A DNA stretch of 32,914 nucleotides from Arthrobacter alkaliphilus (GTDB taxonomy: Bacteria > Actinomycetota > Actinomycetes > Actinomycetales > Micrococcaceae), in assembly GCF_021483235.1 (NCBI RefSeq), contig NZ_JAKEEC010000037.1, forward strand, positions 1 through 32,914, written 5' to 3'. The notes beneath the pieces were generated by a model. That model was not told the DNA's origin. It ran no database searches and worked only from the letters and a program-made list of their open reading frames with translations. Shown here piece after piece: positions 1 through 8,418 of the stretch. Position numbers and translations under genes: made by a program. How positions within the stretch are numbered: the stretch's first letter is position 1; each line of letters begins with the position of its first letter.

Positions 1-596
1 CGGTACGCCGCGGCCCGGGCCGCGGCGGTGATGGTCCTGTCTCCGGCGCCGTCAAAGGTTCCGGTGTCGGCGCCGAGTTCCTCATCGACCGCGCACCGGT
101 CTTCGGCGGGCAGGCAGGCTGTTTCCTTCACGAGCAAGGTCGCCCGCCACTCATTCAACCGTCCGGCATGCAGGGCGGCGAGGGTGCGAGGCATCTCCGT
201 GACCAGGGCTTTCGCCAGGCCGAGCAGCCGGGACCCGCGGGACGGGGATTCCCGCCGCGCCAAAGCGACCTACGCCGCCACACCCCTGCCACGACCCTCT
301 GCCGGAACACCCGCCGCCGCGTCTGCCCTGCGCTGGGCCGTATCGAACGCCACCGCGATCCTCGCCTGCGCGGCCGCGGCAGCGGACTTCAAATCCTCCA
401 AAGCACGCAACTGGCTGATCAATTCAGCACTGTCCGAGCCCGGCCTGAATGAAGCAACGGCGCGCGTCAGATCCTCGAATTCGGCGCCCGTCACTACAGC
501 ACCCGGGACAGCAGCACCCAAGACAGCAGCATCCAGGACAGCGCAGCCCGAAAGCGCGCCCGTCCCGATCCGCTCGGTTCCCTGAATGCCGTCCAT
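1..596 (-). pseudogene. DUF222 / HNH-endonuclease family protein, 5' part, interrupted by an in-frame TAG
   Basis: The gene runs off the left edge of the window. The ATG at 596 is preceded by a GGGAGAG ribosome site. The first 108 codons give an Ala-rich helical N-terminus with the LRALEDLKSAAAAAQARIAVAF stretch seen in the DUF222 (13E12-like) family. At 270-272 the codon is TAG. Reading on in the same frame gives a further clean 89 codons to the window edge, including ALARRESPSRGSRLLGL, a TEMP(R)TLAAL segment and LNEWRATLLVKET, all typical of the DUF222 core. The frame is therefore continuous and the only lesion seen is one nonsense codon; family members usually have Gln here (CAG, one C-to-T change away). 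The C-terminal HNH nuclease domain would lie outside the window. The family is usually multicopy in Arthrobacter-like genomes and its role is unclear. A sequencing error cannot be excluded. Confidence 0.75.
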
Positions 597-1035
597 AAGG
601 AAACTCTCCCAAGAGGCACTGACAAAATAAGCCCGAAGAACCCGCCCCACGAAACAAACCGTAGGACTTTTTCCACAACCACCAGAGTTGCCTTCCAGCT
701 TGGAAAGACTGCGGTGCTGGCTTACCCCGGCAAGGTGCCCGACCTTCAACCGGTCGCCAGAACCTCCTTTTCCTGCCGGCCGACCCACCGACACACCCAC
801 AGGCTCCGACTGCCACCCTGTCGATAGCCAACAAGGAGGGGGCGAAGGACACCGGCGTCTGGGGTCTTCGACCTCCGGGGATCTGAGCCGACGAACCCAA
901 GGTCGGCACGCGCCGTCCTGACCTTCATTGGTTTGGGAAATCGCCTATGACACGGAAAGGTACGTCATTTCAACGCTCCGGCCCTTCAAACAAGGTCAGT
1001 TCGGCGCGTTAGGCTCGGCGATCCGCGCACACCGT
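597..1035. other. Non-coding stretch upstream of the DUF222 gene
   Basis: I see no convincing gene in this stretch. Short open frames occur on both strands but lack ribosome sites and family signatures. It must carry the promoter of the minus-strand DUF222 gene; no convincing -35/-10 pair was picked out. Confidence 0.5.
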
Positions 1036-1130
1036 CGGATTCTGCTGAATCATCCTTCTCGAAGAAAGTTCCAGGCCCCGAGATTCCGCGGATCCGGATT
1101 TTATCCAGTCGAATGATTGAGCAGAATCCG
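1036..1130. repeat. Imperfect inverted repeat, 20-nt arms
   Basis: The left arm at 1036-1055 (CGGATTCTGCTGAATCATCC) and the right arm at 1111-1130 match as reverse complements at 18 of 20 positions, with 55 nt between them. The element lies in the gap between the tRNA-Pro terminator and the DUF222 gene and overlaps no recognised gene. It could be a structured RNA, a MITE-like remnant or a site for a DNA-binding protein. No target-site duplication was evident. Confidence 0.5.
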
Positions 1131-1162
1131 CCCCGGAGCGGCGGGGCCACGCCTTAAACGCA

Positions 1163-1196
1163 AAAGCCGCGGGAACTCTTAAGTTCCCGCGGCTTT
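1163..1196 (-). terminator. Hairpin terminator downstream of tRNA-Pro
   Basis: A perfect 15-bp stem (1163-1177 with 1182-1196) closes a 4-nt loop and lies 17 nt downstream of the 3' end of the minus-strand tRNA. On the minus strand the stem ends in CTTTT, giving a short U-tract. Its position and perfect pairing support intrinsic termination of the tRNA transcript. Confidence 0.75.
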
Positions 1197-1213
1197 GCTT
1201 CCATACCTTGCGG

Positions 1214-1287
<74 letters not shown>

Positions 1288-1414
1288 TCAGTCCTGCCGT
1301 TCTCCGCCTAGATTCTCACCTAAGCAGTCCGGCCGAACCACCTCAAAAAGCTTACACGATGTTCGAGGTTCCCAATGCCACCTTGATGGGTGTCATCTGT
1401 GAGGCGCGTCTCAA

Positions 1415-2965
1415 TCAGCGCTTCTTGCCACGCTTTTCACGGACGCGCATGCTGACCTCGATGGGCGTGCCGTCGAAGCCGAAGGTTTCGCGCAGCCGGC
1501 GGGTGATGAACCGGCGGTATCCGGGGTCCAGGAAGCCCGTGGTGAAGAGCACGAACTTCGGCGGACGGCTGGATGCCTGGGTGCCGAACAGGATGCGGGG
1601 CTGCTTGCCGCCGCGGACCGGGTGCGGGTGGGCGGCCACGAGCTCGCCCAGGAACGCGTTGAGGCGACCCGTGGGGATGCGCTTGTCCCAGCTTTCCAGA
1701 GCGAGGTCGAGTGCGGGCACCAGGCGGTCCTTGTGCCAGCCGGTCTTGGCGGAGATGTTGACGCGGGGAGCCCATTCAACGTGTGCCAGGTCCTGCTCGA
1801 TTTCACGTTCGAGGTAGCGGCGGCGTTCGTCGTCGAGCAGGTCCCACTTGTTGAACGCGAGGACCAGCGCACGGCCCGACTCGATGGCGAGTTGCAGGAT
1901 GCGGACGTCCTGCTCGCTGAGCACCTCGTCGACGGCCAGGAGCACGACGGCGACCTCCGCCTTTTCGAGGGCGGCCTGCGTACGCAGGGAGGCGTAGAAG
2001 TCCGCACCCTGCGCCATGTGCTGGCGGCGGCGGATACCTGCGGTGTCGACGAAGCGCCACGTGCGGCCGCCCAGTTCGATGAACTCATCCACCGGGTCGC
2101 GGGTGGTTCCTGCGAGGGTGTCGACGACGACCCGCTCGGAGCCGGCCAGCTTGTTCAGCAAGGAGGACTTGCCGACGTTCGGACGGCCGATGAGGGCAAT
2201 ACGGCGCGGACCGCCTGAGCGCTCGACGCCCTCCACCGTGGAGAACTCGGGCAGCGTGTCCATGACGTGGTCGAGGAGGTCCGCGACGCCGCGACCGTGC
2301 AGGGCGGACACCGGGTACGGTTCGCCGAAGCCAAGGCCCCAGAGCGCGGCCGAGTCGGCTTCCTGCGCAAAGTCGTCGACTTTGTTGGCGACCATGATGA
2401 CCGGCTTCTTGGACTTGCGCAGCATCTTCATGACGCCCTCGTCCGTGGCCGTGGCGCCGACGGCGGAATCCACCACGAAGAGCACGGCGTCAGCCAGTTC
2501 CACCGCCATTTCGGCCTGCTCGGCGACGCGGGCGTGGATTCCCCTGGCGTCATGCTCCCAGCCACCGGTGTCCACCAACGTGAAGTTGCGGCCGTTCCAG
2601 TGGGCCGAATACATCACACGGTCACGGGTCACGCCGGGCGTGTCCTCGACGACGGCCTCGCGGCGGCCGAGGATACGGTTCACGAGGGTGGACTTGCCGA
2701 CGTTGGGTCGGCCAATGATGGCCAGGACCGGGTCCAGCTTGAGGGGACCTTCCTCGCCTTCGTCGTCGTAGAGCCCGCTCAGCAGGGCGGCGTCGTCCTC
2801 GTCGAGTTCGTAGTCTTCCAGGCCCGCCCGGAGGGAGGCTGCCCGGAGCTCGGCTTCGTCGTCGTCCAGGGCGGCGAGGTTCTCAGCCACCTGGTCGGTG
2901 CCGGTGGGCGTGTATTCGTCGTCGCCGGCTCCAATGTTGCCGGATTTGTGAGTCGTATCGCTCAT
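1415..2965 (-). CDS. der: Ribosome biogenesis GTPase Der (EngA), tandem G-domain protein
   Basis: Der is an essential double GTPase that acts in the cytoplasm on 50S subunit assembly. The 516-residue protein has an acidic N-terminal extension of about 78 residues. The first G domain follows, with P-loop GRPNVGKS at about 85-92, DTGG and NKVD near 194. The second G domain has GRPNVGKS at about 260-267, DTAG near 307 and NKWD near 372. A KH-like domain and a basic tail ending RGKKR close the protein. The start ATG has AAGGAAAG upstream. It is the last gene of the parA-to-der minus-strand run, 10 nt after plsC. The acidic extension is commonly longer in actinobacterial Der than in E. coli (family knowledge). 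Identification is secure. Confidence 0.97.
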   Translation of the reverse strand: MSDTTHKSGNIGAGDDEYTPTGTDQVAENLAALDDDEAELRAASLRAGLEDYELDEDDAALLSGLYDDEGEEGPLKLDPVLAIIGRPNVGKSTLVNRILGRREAVVEDTPGVTRDRVMYSAHWNGRNFTLVDTGGWEHDARGIHARVAEQAEMAVELADAVLFVVDSAVGATATDEGVMKMLRKSKKPVIMVANKVDDFAQEADSAALWGLGFGEPYPVSALHGRGVADLLDHVMDTLPEFSTVEGVERSGGPRRIALIGRPNVGKSSLLNKLAGSERVVVDTLAGTTRDPVDEFIELGGRTWRFVDTAGIRRRQHMAQGADFYASLRTQAALEKAEVAVVLLAVDEVLSEQDVRILQLAIESGRALVLAFNKWDLLDDERRRYLEREIEQDLAHVEWAPRVNISAKTGWHKDRLVPALDLALESWDKRIPTGRLNAFLGELVAAHPHPVRGGKQPRILFGTQASSRPPKFVLFTTGFLDPGYRRFITRRLRETFGFDGTPIEVSMRVREKRGKKR

Positions 2966-2975
2966 TGCACTTTCC

Positions 2976-3707
2976 TTAGTGGTGATCTGCCGGCGTCCCG
3001 GCTACTTCTTCTTGGCGGCGCTGCATTGGCCGTGGGCCGGTGCATGAGTCCCCCGGAAGGGACTGGCCGGTGGATTTGACGGCATCCTGGACGTGTCCGG
3101 CCAGCGCAGCGCGGATCTCCGCAGCCGCCCTGTCCATTGAAACACGCCCCGACTCGCCATTCCTGCGGGCCACAATCAAGGGGGCTCCGAAACTGACATG
3201 CAGACGTCGGCGCAGCCCCGGAATCGAGTCACGGTGTTCGTCTCCGATCCGCGTTCCCAGGATCGCCACTGGAATTACGGTGGCCCCGGACATCAACGCG
3301 AGCCATGCGACGCCGTTGCTGATGTTGCCGGCGGTGCCGCTCCCCCGCGTTCCTTCAGGGAGAATACCGACGCAACGGCCGGCGTCGAGCATGTGCCTGC
3401 AGAGTTCGAGTGCCGAGCGGTCTCCAGCCCGGTCGATGGGAATCTGGCCTGAAGCGCGAAGCACCCGTCCAAGGAATCCCGTGAACATCTCTTTCTTGAC
3501 GAGGATGTGCATAGGCCGTGGAGCCGCGCCGAACATCACAGGTCCGTCGAGGAAGCTGATGTGGTTGCCCGCGAAGATGACCGGACCGGAGCTGGGGACG
3601 TTGAAGCGCCCCGTGACCACGGTCCGGTACAGGACGCGGTCCAGCAGCCAGCCGACAGGCCGGCTCCACATCATGGTCCAGCGTGCCGGGAGCCGGGGTT
3701 CAGTCAC
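2976..3707 (-). CDS. 1-acyl-sn-glycerol-3-phosphate acyltransferase (PlsC/LPLAT family)
   Basis: This enzyme is expected to acylate lysophosphatidic acid to phosphatidic acid at the membrane. The 243-residue product shows the LPLAT signatures: the HX4D catalytic motif NHISFLD at 48-54, a substrate-binding block around GQIPIDRAGDR at 87-97, and PEGTR at 117-121. The GTG start at 3707 is chosen because it overlaps the cmk stop in the arrangement GTGACTGA and has AAGG upstream; a TTG at 3728 in the same frame would add 7 residues inside cmk. The C-terminal 40 residues are polar and not conserved in type. A cmk-plsC-der order is common in actinobacteria, so cotranscription with both neighbours is likely. 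Acyl-chain specificity cannot be read from sequence. Confidence 0.88.
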   Translation of the reverse strand: MTEPRLPARWTMMWSRPVGWLLDRVLYRTVVTGRFNVPSSGPVIFAGNHISFLDGPVMFGAAPRPMHILVKKEMFTGFLGRVLRASGQIPIDRAGDRSALELCRHMLDAGRCVGILPEGTRGSGTAGNISNGVAWLALMSGATVIPVAILGTRIGDEHRDSIPGLRRRLHVSFGAPLIVARRNGESGRVSMDRAAAEIRAALAGHVQDAVKSTGQSLPGDSCTGPRPMQRRQEEVAGTPADHH

Positions 3708-4413
3708 CGTAGATGACCTTGCCCACAATGCTCAGTGCAGTCGCGACCGTTTCTTCGAAGTCCAGCTCCGAGGAATCCAGGGTCACGACGCCATCGGCCG
3801 CTTGGGTGAAATTCACCACAGTGGAGTCTTTGGCGTCGCGGTGGATCACTTGGGCCGCGAGTTGCTCCCGGCTCTGCGTCCCGCCCAACTGGAGGCCCCG
3901 GCGGCGAAGCCGGGCTTCCTCGCTGGCGGTCAGCAACATGCGGACCTCCGCGTTGGGCGCGACGACGGTGGTGATGTCCCGTCCCTCCACCACCATGCGG
4001 CGGTGGTGCTGTTCGATCAGCTGGCGCTGGCGACGGATCAATTCGTTGCGGGCACCGAGGGTGGTTGCGACGGCGCTGACGGACGCAGAGATTCTCGGCT
4101 CGCGGATTTCCTCCGTGATGTCCACGCCGGCAACACTGACGTACTCGACGTTGGCGCTGGTGCTGAGTTCCAGCGCCAGATCCTTTGACGCTTGCTCGAC
4201 GGCGGCACCGTCGGCGAGGTCGGTCCCGGTCTTGAGGCAGTACCAGGTCAAAGCACGGTACATCGCACCCGTGTCCAGGTAGGCGAGCTTCAAGCGCCGT
4301 GCGACTTCCTTGCTGACGCTGGACTTGCCGGAACCGGAAGGGCCGTCGATGGCGATAACGAGCGGCTTGCCCGGACGTACTACCGTCTCCGGACCGAAAA
4401 GTTCACGTGTCAT
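3700..4413 (-). CDS. cmk: (d)CMP kinase
   Basis: Cmk phosphorylates CMP and dCMP with ATP in pyrimidine nucleotide recycling. The 237-residue protein carries the P-loop GPSGSGKSS near residues 24-32, then YLDTGAMYRALT, the CMP-binding segment VEGRDITTVV and a lid-region RRRGLQ, all family hallmarks. The ATG at 4413 overlaps the tyrA stop as TAATG, which suggests translational coupling. An in-frame ATG at 4431 would add MAGTPV inside tyrA and is a possible alternative. The 3' end overlaps the plsC start by 8 nt. The length is usual for bacterial Cmk (about 225-235). Confidence 0.95.
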   Translation of the reverse strand: MTRELFGPETVVRPGKPLVIAIDGPSGSGKSSVSKEVARRLKLAYLDTGAMYRALTWYCLKTGTDLADGAAVEQASKDLALELSTSANVEYVSVAGVDITEEIREPRISASVSAVATTLGARNELIRRQRQLIEQHHRRMVVEGRDITTVVAPNAEVRMLLTASEEARLRRRGLQLGGTQSREQLAAQVIHRDAKDSTVVNFTQAADGVVTLDSSELDFEETVATALSIVGKVIYGD

Positions 4414-5519
4414 TACTGGAGTACCCGCCATCCACGGTCGGTCAAGGCTTCAACAAGGAGGTCGTGTTTGTTTGGCATGACGGACAGCTCCACCATGCCG
4501 ACGTTCTGCCCGGAGGAGTGGTCCAGGCGTAGGTCCTCGACGTTGACGCCGATCTCGCCGATCTCTGTCAACAGCCTGGCGATCTGCCCGGGCCTGTCGT
4601 CTACCAGAACTGTAAGCCATGAATAGGCCTGCGGGGGTCCGCCGTGCTTTCCCGGAATCCGGGCCTGCCCGGCGTTGCCCTCGCTGATGAGCTGGGCCAG
4701 GTCCAACCGGGCGCCCGGCGCCGTGGGATCCTCCAGGGTACCGATCAGGCGGTTGAGGTCCTCACGGACATCGTGGAGGATATCCACCATCTTGGCGGCA
4801 TTGTTCCCAAGGATCTGCACCCAAAGGGTGGGATCGCTGGCAGCAATCCTGGTGGTGTCCCGCAGGCCGTTGCCGGCCAAGGACAGCGCGTGGAGCGGTG
4901 TTCCCTGGAGGCGGCTCGCGAGCAGCGAAGACATGACCTGGGGCAAATGCGATACCAAGGCAACGGCCTCGTCGTGTTCTTCAGCCGTGAACTGGGAGAC
5001 TATCGCCCCAAGGTCCCCGGCAAGGGAACGAGCCGTCTGAAGGGCATCCGAGCTGGTTTCCTCGGACGGGCAAAGGACCCAAGGCATGGAGGTGAAGAGC
5101 TCCCCGCGGGCAGCGACAGGCCCCGACTTCTCGCGCCCCGCCATCGGGTGCGTCCCGACGTAACGGGACATGTCCACTCCCCGCGAGCGAAGCTCGGCCT
5201 GGATGGCCAGCTTGACGCTGGCAATGTCCACCACCGTGGCCTCCGGGTATTCACCCAGGGCACGCTCGACGACGTCGGCCGTCACGTCCGGAGGCGCCGC
5301 GACAACCACCAACTGGGGCGGATCCCCGAGCTCGGACAGCGGCCTGCCTGCACCGATGTCGACGGCGACCGTCTGGTTGGTCGGCGAGGGGTCCGAAAGG
5401 AACACGGAGACACCCCGGCCACGCAGGCCGAGACCGATGCTCGCCCCGAGCAGGCCGGTGCCGAAAACGACCACCGGACCGTCAAGGTGGCCCCGGCCGT
5501 GCGAGTGGAATGCCGACAT
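4413..5519 (-). CDS. tyrA: Prephenate dehydrogenase with C-terminal ACT domain
   Basis: TyrA catalyses NAD(P)-dependent oxidative decarboxylation of prephenate to 4-hydroxyphenylpyruvate in tyrosine synthesis. The 368-residue protein begins with a Rossmann fold (GTGLLGASIG at about 20-29). The TyrA core follows with GTHPMAGREKSG, including the His and Arg expected at the substrate site, and SHLPQVMSS. The last 70 residues form an ACT domain (VLVDDRPGQIARLLTEIGEIGVNVEDL), the usual seat of tyrosine feedback. The ATG at 5519 lies 2 nt after the rluB TAG, and the stop overlaps the cmk start, so it sits tightly inside the operon. Its presence between rluB and cmk is typical of Micrococcaceae, whereas in M. 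tuberculosis tyrA lies elsewhere (recalled). Confidence 0.95.
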   Translation of the reverse strand: MSAFHSHGRGHLDGPVVVFGTGLLGASIGLGLRGRGVSVFLSDPSPTNQTVAVDIGAGRPLSELGDPPQLVVVAAPPDVTADVVERALGEYPEATVVDIASVKLAIQAELRSRGVDMSRYVGTHPMAGREKSGPVAARGELFTSMPWVLCPSEETSSDALQTARSLAGDLGAIVSQFTAEEHDEAVALVSHLPQVMSSLLASRLQGTPLHALSLAGNGLRDTTRIAASDPTLWVQILGNNAAKMVDILHDVREDLNRLIGTLEDPTAPGARLDLAQLISEGNAGQARIPGKHGGPPQAYSWLTVLVDDRPGQIARLLTEIGEIGVNVEDLRLDHSSGQNVGMVELSVMPNKHDLLVEALTDRGWRVLQ

Positions 5520-5521
5520 GC

Positions 5522-6775
5522 CTACAGTCCTACGGAGGCCAGGAGGTGTCCGACTTCCTGCTTGCCGAGGTTGCGGATGCTGCCCTGGCGCTGGTCGCCC
5601 AGGCCGATGGGACCGATCTTGACGCGCACGAGGCGCTGCACGGGGAACCCGACGGCGTCGAACATGCGGCGGACAATACGGTTCTTGCCGGAGTGGAGCA
5701 CAACCTCGATCAGCACGTGGCCCGGAGTGGAATCCACGAGCCTGAAGGAATCGACGGAAGCGATGCCGTCTTCAAGCTCGACGCCGGCCTTGAGCTGCGC
5801 ACCGACGCCCTGCGGGAAGGGGCCGCGCACCTGCACCAGGTACGTCTTGGGCACCTCGTAGGAGGGGTGCGTCAAGCGGTTGGCGAGTTCGCCGTCGTTG
5901 GTCAGCAGCAGCAGGCCCTCGGTGGCGACGTCGAGACGTCCGACGTGGAAGAGACGCTCGCCCTTGTTCTTGGCGGACTTCAGGAAATCACTGATGCAAG
6001 GACGCCCCTCGGGGTCTTCCATCGTGGAGACAACGCCCTTGGGCTTGTTGAACACCATGTAGAGCATGGTGTCGTCGAGCTGGATGCGGATGCCGTCTAC
6101 GTGGATCACGGCGGTGGCGGGGTCGACGCGCATGCCGAGCTCGGTGGTGACCTGGCCGTTGACCTCCACGCGGCCTTCCTCGATCATTTCCTCGCACACG
6201 CGGCGGGAAGCCACGCCCGCCTGGGCCATGACCTTCTGCAGGCGCACGCCGTCGGCGTCGTGCTGCGCGGACTGCGCCACCTCGCCGCGGCGCCCGCGGG
6301 GCTTGCGGACCGGGCCAAGGTTCTGGCCAAAGCGCTCACTGCCGAAGGCCCGGGAACCGTACTGCTTTTTGTTGCTCGCCTTGGGCTTCAATGCGCCCGG
6401 CGTACCGGGCGCCTTGCCGAATCCGGGCTTGTTGGAGCCCGGCTTGCGGGCGGCTTTGGCCGGCTTTGCGTCTTCACGGCGCCCGTAGCCTCCGGCCGAG
6501 GTGGGGTTGTTCGGATCGAACGGGCGCTCTTCACGCGGGCGAGCCGGTTTGAAAGGGCGGTCTCCGCCCTGGGAGAAGCTGCGCTTGCTGCCACCGGAGG
6601 CTCCGGCAGCCCGGCCAGCGCCGCCGGCACGGCTTGCGCCACCCCTGCCGGCACCGAAGCTGCTGCCCCCTGTACGGCCGGAGCCGCTGCGGCCTGAATC
6701 CTGCGACTCGTTGCGTCCGGAACCGTTTCGTCCCGAACTGTTACGTGGTGAACCCTGGCGTCCCGCCTGTGTCAT
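5522..6775 (-). CDS. rluB: 23S rRNA pseudouridine synthase, RluB/RsuA family, with long basic N-terminal tail
   Basis: The C-terminal 240 residues are a canonical RsuA/RluB enzyme. An S4 domain at about 176-235 (GVRLQKVMAQAGVASRRVCE) is followed by the catalytic block GRLDVATEGLLLLTNDG, with the nucleophile Asp near 282, and HSGKNRIVRRM. The first about 170 residues are low-complexity Gly/Ser/Arg/Lys and probably disordered, which suits RNA binding. The ATG at 6775 is preferred because AAAAGGACGG lies 4-7 nt upstream; an ATG at 6820 would add 15 residues without a ribosome site. It isomerises a 23S uridine by family knowledge; the exact site is not readable here. The scpB-rluB order is conserved across actinobacteria. 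The stop is 2 nt before tyrA. Confidence 0.92.
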   Translation of the reverse strand: MTQAGRQGSPRNSSGRNGSGRNESQDSGRSGSGRTGGSSFGAGRGGASRAGGAGRAAGASGGSKRSFSQGGDRPFKPARPREERPFDPNNPTSAGGYGRREDAKPAKAARKPGSNKPGFGKAPGTPGALKPKASNKKQYGSRAFGSERFGQNLGPVRKPRGRRGEVAQSAQHDADGVRLQKVMAQAGVASRRVCEEMIEEGRVEVNGQVTTELGMRVDPATAVIHVDGIRIQLDDTMLYMVFNKPKGVVSTMEDPEGRPCISDFLKSAKNKGERLFHVGRLDVATEGLLLLTNDGELANRLTHPSYEVPKTYLVQVRGPFPQGVGAQLKAGVELEDGIASVDSFRLVDSTPGHVLIEVVLHSGKNRIVRRMFDAVGFPVQRLVRVKIGPIGLGDQRQGSIRNLGKQEVGHLLASVGL

Positions 6776-6905
6776 GACCCGTCCTTTTGCTATGGTGGCC
6801 GGCTTGTTCTTTCTCAACATTAGCCAGCCGGACAGAGGATATCTGCCCTGTGTGAACTCTGCCCGCTACTAGCCGGGCGCTTGTAGATCCTTGCCTTTTC
6901 CGCGG

Positions 6906-7583
6906 CTACATGCGTTCGGCGTCGAAGAACTCCTCGATGCCCTCCAGCCCGGGAAGGTGGGGGGACAATTGAGGCAGTTCCGCCACCGAGCCAATGCCCA
7001 TTCGCTCAAGGAAGTACGAGGTGGTCCGGTAAAGGATGGCCCCCGATTCAGGATCGGTACCCGAGTCCTCGATCAGCCCGCGCTGGACGAGGGTCCTGAC
7101 GACTGAATCGACATTGACGCCGCGGATGGCCGACACCCTGGCCCTGGAGACCGGCTGCCGGTACGCAATGACCGCCATGGTTTCGAGGGCTGCCTGCGTC
7201 AGCCGTGCGGTCTGGCCTTCGAGAACGAACCTGCCCACGACGTCGGCGAAATCCGCGCGTGAGTAGATCCGCCACCCTCCGGCAACGTTCCGCAACTCAA
7301 AACCCCGGGGTGCAGCGCTGGTGCGTGCATCGGTGTCCATGTCACCTTGCGAGTCATCAACGTCCGTGCCCGGGGCTTTAACAGTATAGCCGCTGTACTC
7401 CTGCCGCAGTTCCTCCAGCAAATCCTCGACGACGGCGACCGTCACGTTGAGCCCCGCGGCGAGCTCTTCGGCGCTGGCCGGCTGGTCGATCACCATCAGC
7501 ACGGCTTCGAGGGCCGCACGGACCCCACCCGGCAGGGCCTCGAGCGCGGCGAGGCCGTCGCCGCCTGTTTCCTGCTCGCTCAC
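6906..7583 (-). CDS. scpB: Segregation and condensation protein B
   Basis: ScpB is the winged-helix partner that, with ScpA, binds the SMC ATPase to compact and segregate chromosomes. The 225-residue protein contains the family segments LEAVLMVIDQPAS near the N-terminus, GFELRNVAGGWRIYSR, LTQAALETMAVIAYRQPVSRARVSAIRGVN and LIQRGLIE-like and TTSYFLERMG blocks. A short Asp/Thr-rich insert (about residues 72-92) separates the first helices from the wing. The GTG start overlaps the scpA stop by four bases (GTGA), so translation is coupled. The stop lies 130 nt ahead of rluB, leaving room for an internal promoter. Confidence 0.95.
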   Translation of the reverse strand: MSEQETGGDGLAALEALPGGVRAALEAVLMVIDQPASAEELAAGLNVTVAVVEDLLEELRQEYSGYTVKAPGTDVDDSQGDMDTDARTSAAPRGFELRNVAGGWRIYSRADFADVVGRFVLEGQTARLTQAALETMAVIAYRQPVSRARVSAIRGVNVDSVVRTLVQRGLIEDSGTDPESGAILYRTTSYFLERMGIGSVAELPQLSPHLPGLEGIEEFFDAERM

Positions 7584-8413
7584 AGCGGTTCCTCTCCTTG
7601 GTGGCTCTGCTCGTATTCGTCGCTCATGTTGTCGCTGCTCCAGCCTTCGGGGCGGCCTGTCCAGCGGACAGTCAATTCGGCGAGCGGCCCCGGCTGGTCA
7701 AACGCGACCACCCGGTCGCGGAACAGCTCGAGGAGCGCAAGGAAACGGACCACGACAACAAGCGTGGACTCGGCGTCGGCGATCAGGGCCCTGAAGGATT
7801 GCGGCTGGCCGTGCTGCAAGCGGTACCCGATGATTTCGGCTTGTTCCTTGACGCTGACGGGCGTTCCGTGAAGGTGGTCGAGCCCGACTTCCTCGGGCGT
7901 GCTGTCCTTGGGGGCCAGGGTCTTGGCCGCCAGTGCGGCGAACTGTTCGGGCGTGTGGCGCCACACCAGTTCGGGCAGCATTGCCGCAATGTGCGCTTCC
8001 AAAGCCACCTGCCGCGGGAAGCGCCGGGCTTCCGATTCCAGGGTGCCGGACAGGATTGCGGCCACTTGCTTGAAAGCTTTGTACTGCAGGAGCCGGGCGA
8101 AAAGAAGGTCCCGGGCTTCCAGCAAGGCAATGTCCTCGGCGTCTTCGACTTCGCCCGCCGGCAGGAGCCTCGCGGCTTTGAGGTCAAGGAGGGTCGCGGC
8201 GATGACCAGGAATTCACTGGCTTCGTCAAGGGCCCACTCCTCGCCCAGTTCCTGCAGGCGCCGGATGTATTTGATGAACTCATCCGTGACGGTGGCCAGC
8301 GCAACGTCCGTGATGTCCATTTTGTGCTTGGAAATCAGGCCAAGCAGGAGGTCGAAGGGTCCGGTGAAGTTCGCCAGCCGGACTTCAAAGCCGGCCTTGA
8401 GCGGCTCTGCCAC
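7580..8413 (-). CDS. scpA: Segregation and condensation protein A (kleisin)
   Basis: ScpA is the kleisin subunit bridging SMC heads in the bacterial condensin. The 277-residue product starts with the diagnostic block FEVRLANFTGPFDLLLGLISKHKMDITDV-type sequence (residues 8-38), includes SEFLVIAATLLDLKAARLLP around 87-106, and ends with a winged-helix region (ESTLVVVVRFLALLELFRDRVV) followed by an acidic tail. The start is GTG, five bases after the parA TAG. It is followed by scpB with a 4-nt overlap. A parA-scpA-scpB order is a well-known actinobacterial arrangement. Confidence 0.95.
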   Translation of the reverse strand: MAEPLKAGFEVRLANFTGPFDLLLGLISKHKMDITDVALATVTDEFIKYIRRLQELGEEWALDEASEFLVIAATLLDLKAARLLPAGEVEDAEDIALLEARDLLFARLLQYKAFKQVAAILSGTLESEARRFPRQVALEAHIAAMLPELVWRHTPEQFAALAAKTLAPKDSTPEEVGLDHLHGTPVSVKEQAEIIGYRLQHGQPQSFRALIADAESTLVVVVRFLALLELFRDRVVAFDQPGPLAELTVRWTGRPEGWSSDNMSDEYEQSHQGEEPL

Positions 8414-8418
8414 GCGGG

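Noticed and set aside
1..596. Frameshift in the DUF222 gene
   Set aside because: Family-like sequence continues in the same frame on both sides of the TAG, so a single nonsense codon suffices.
928..1116. Small plus-strand open frame of 62 codons
   Set aside because: No ribosome site and no recognisable sequence; it overlaps the inverted repeat.
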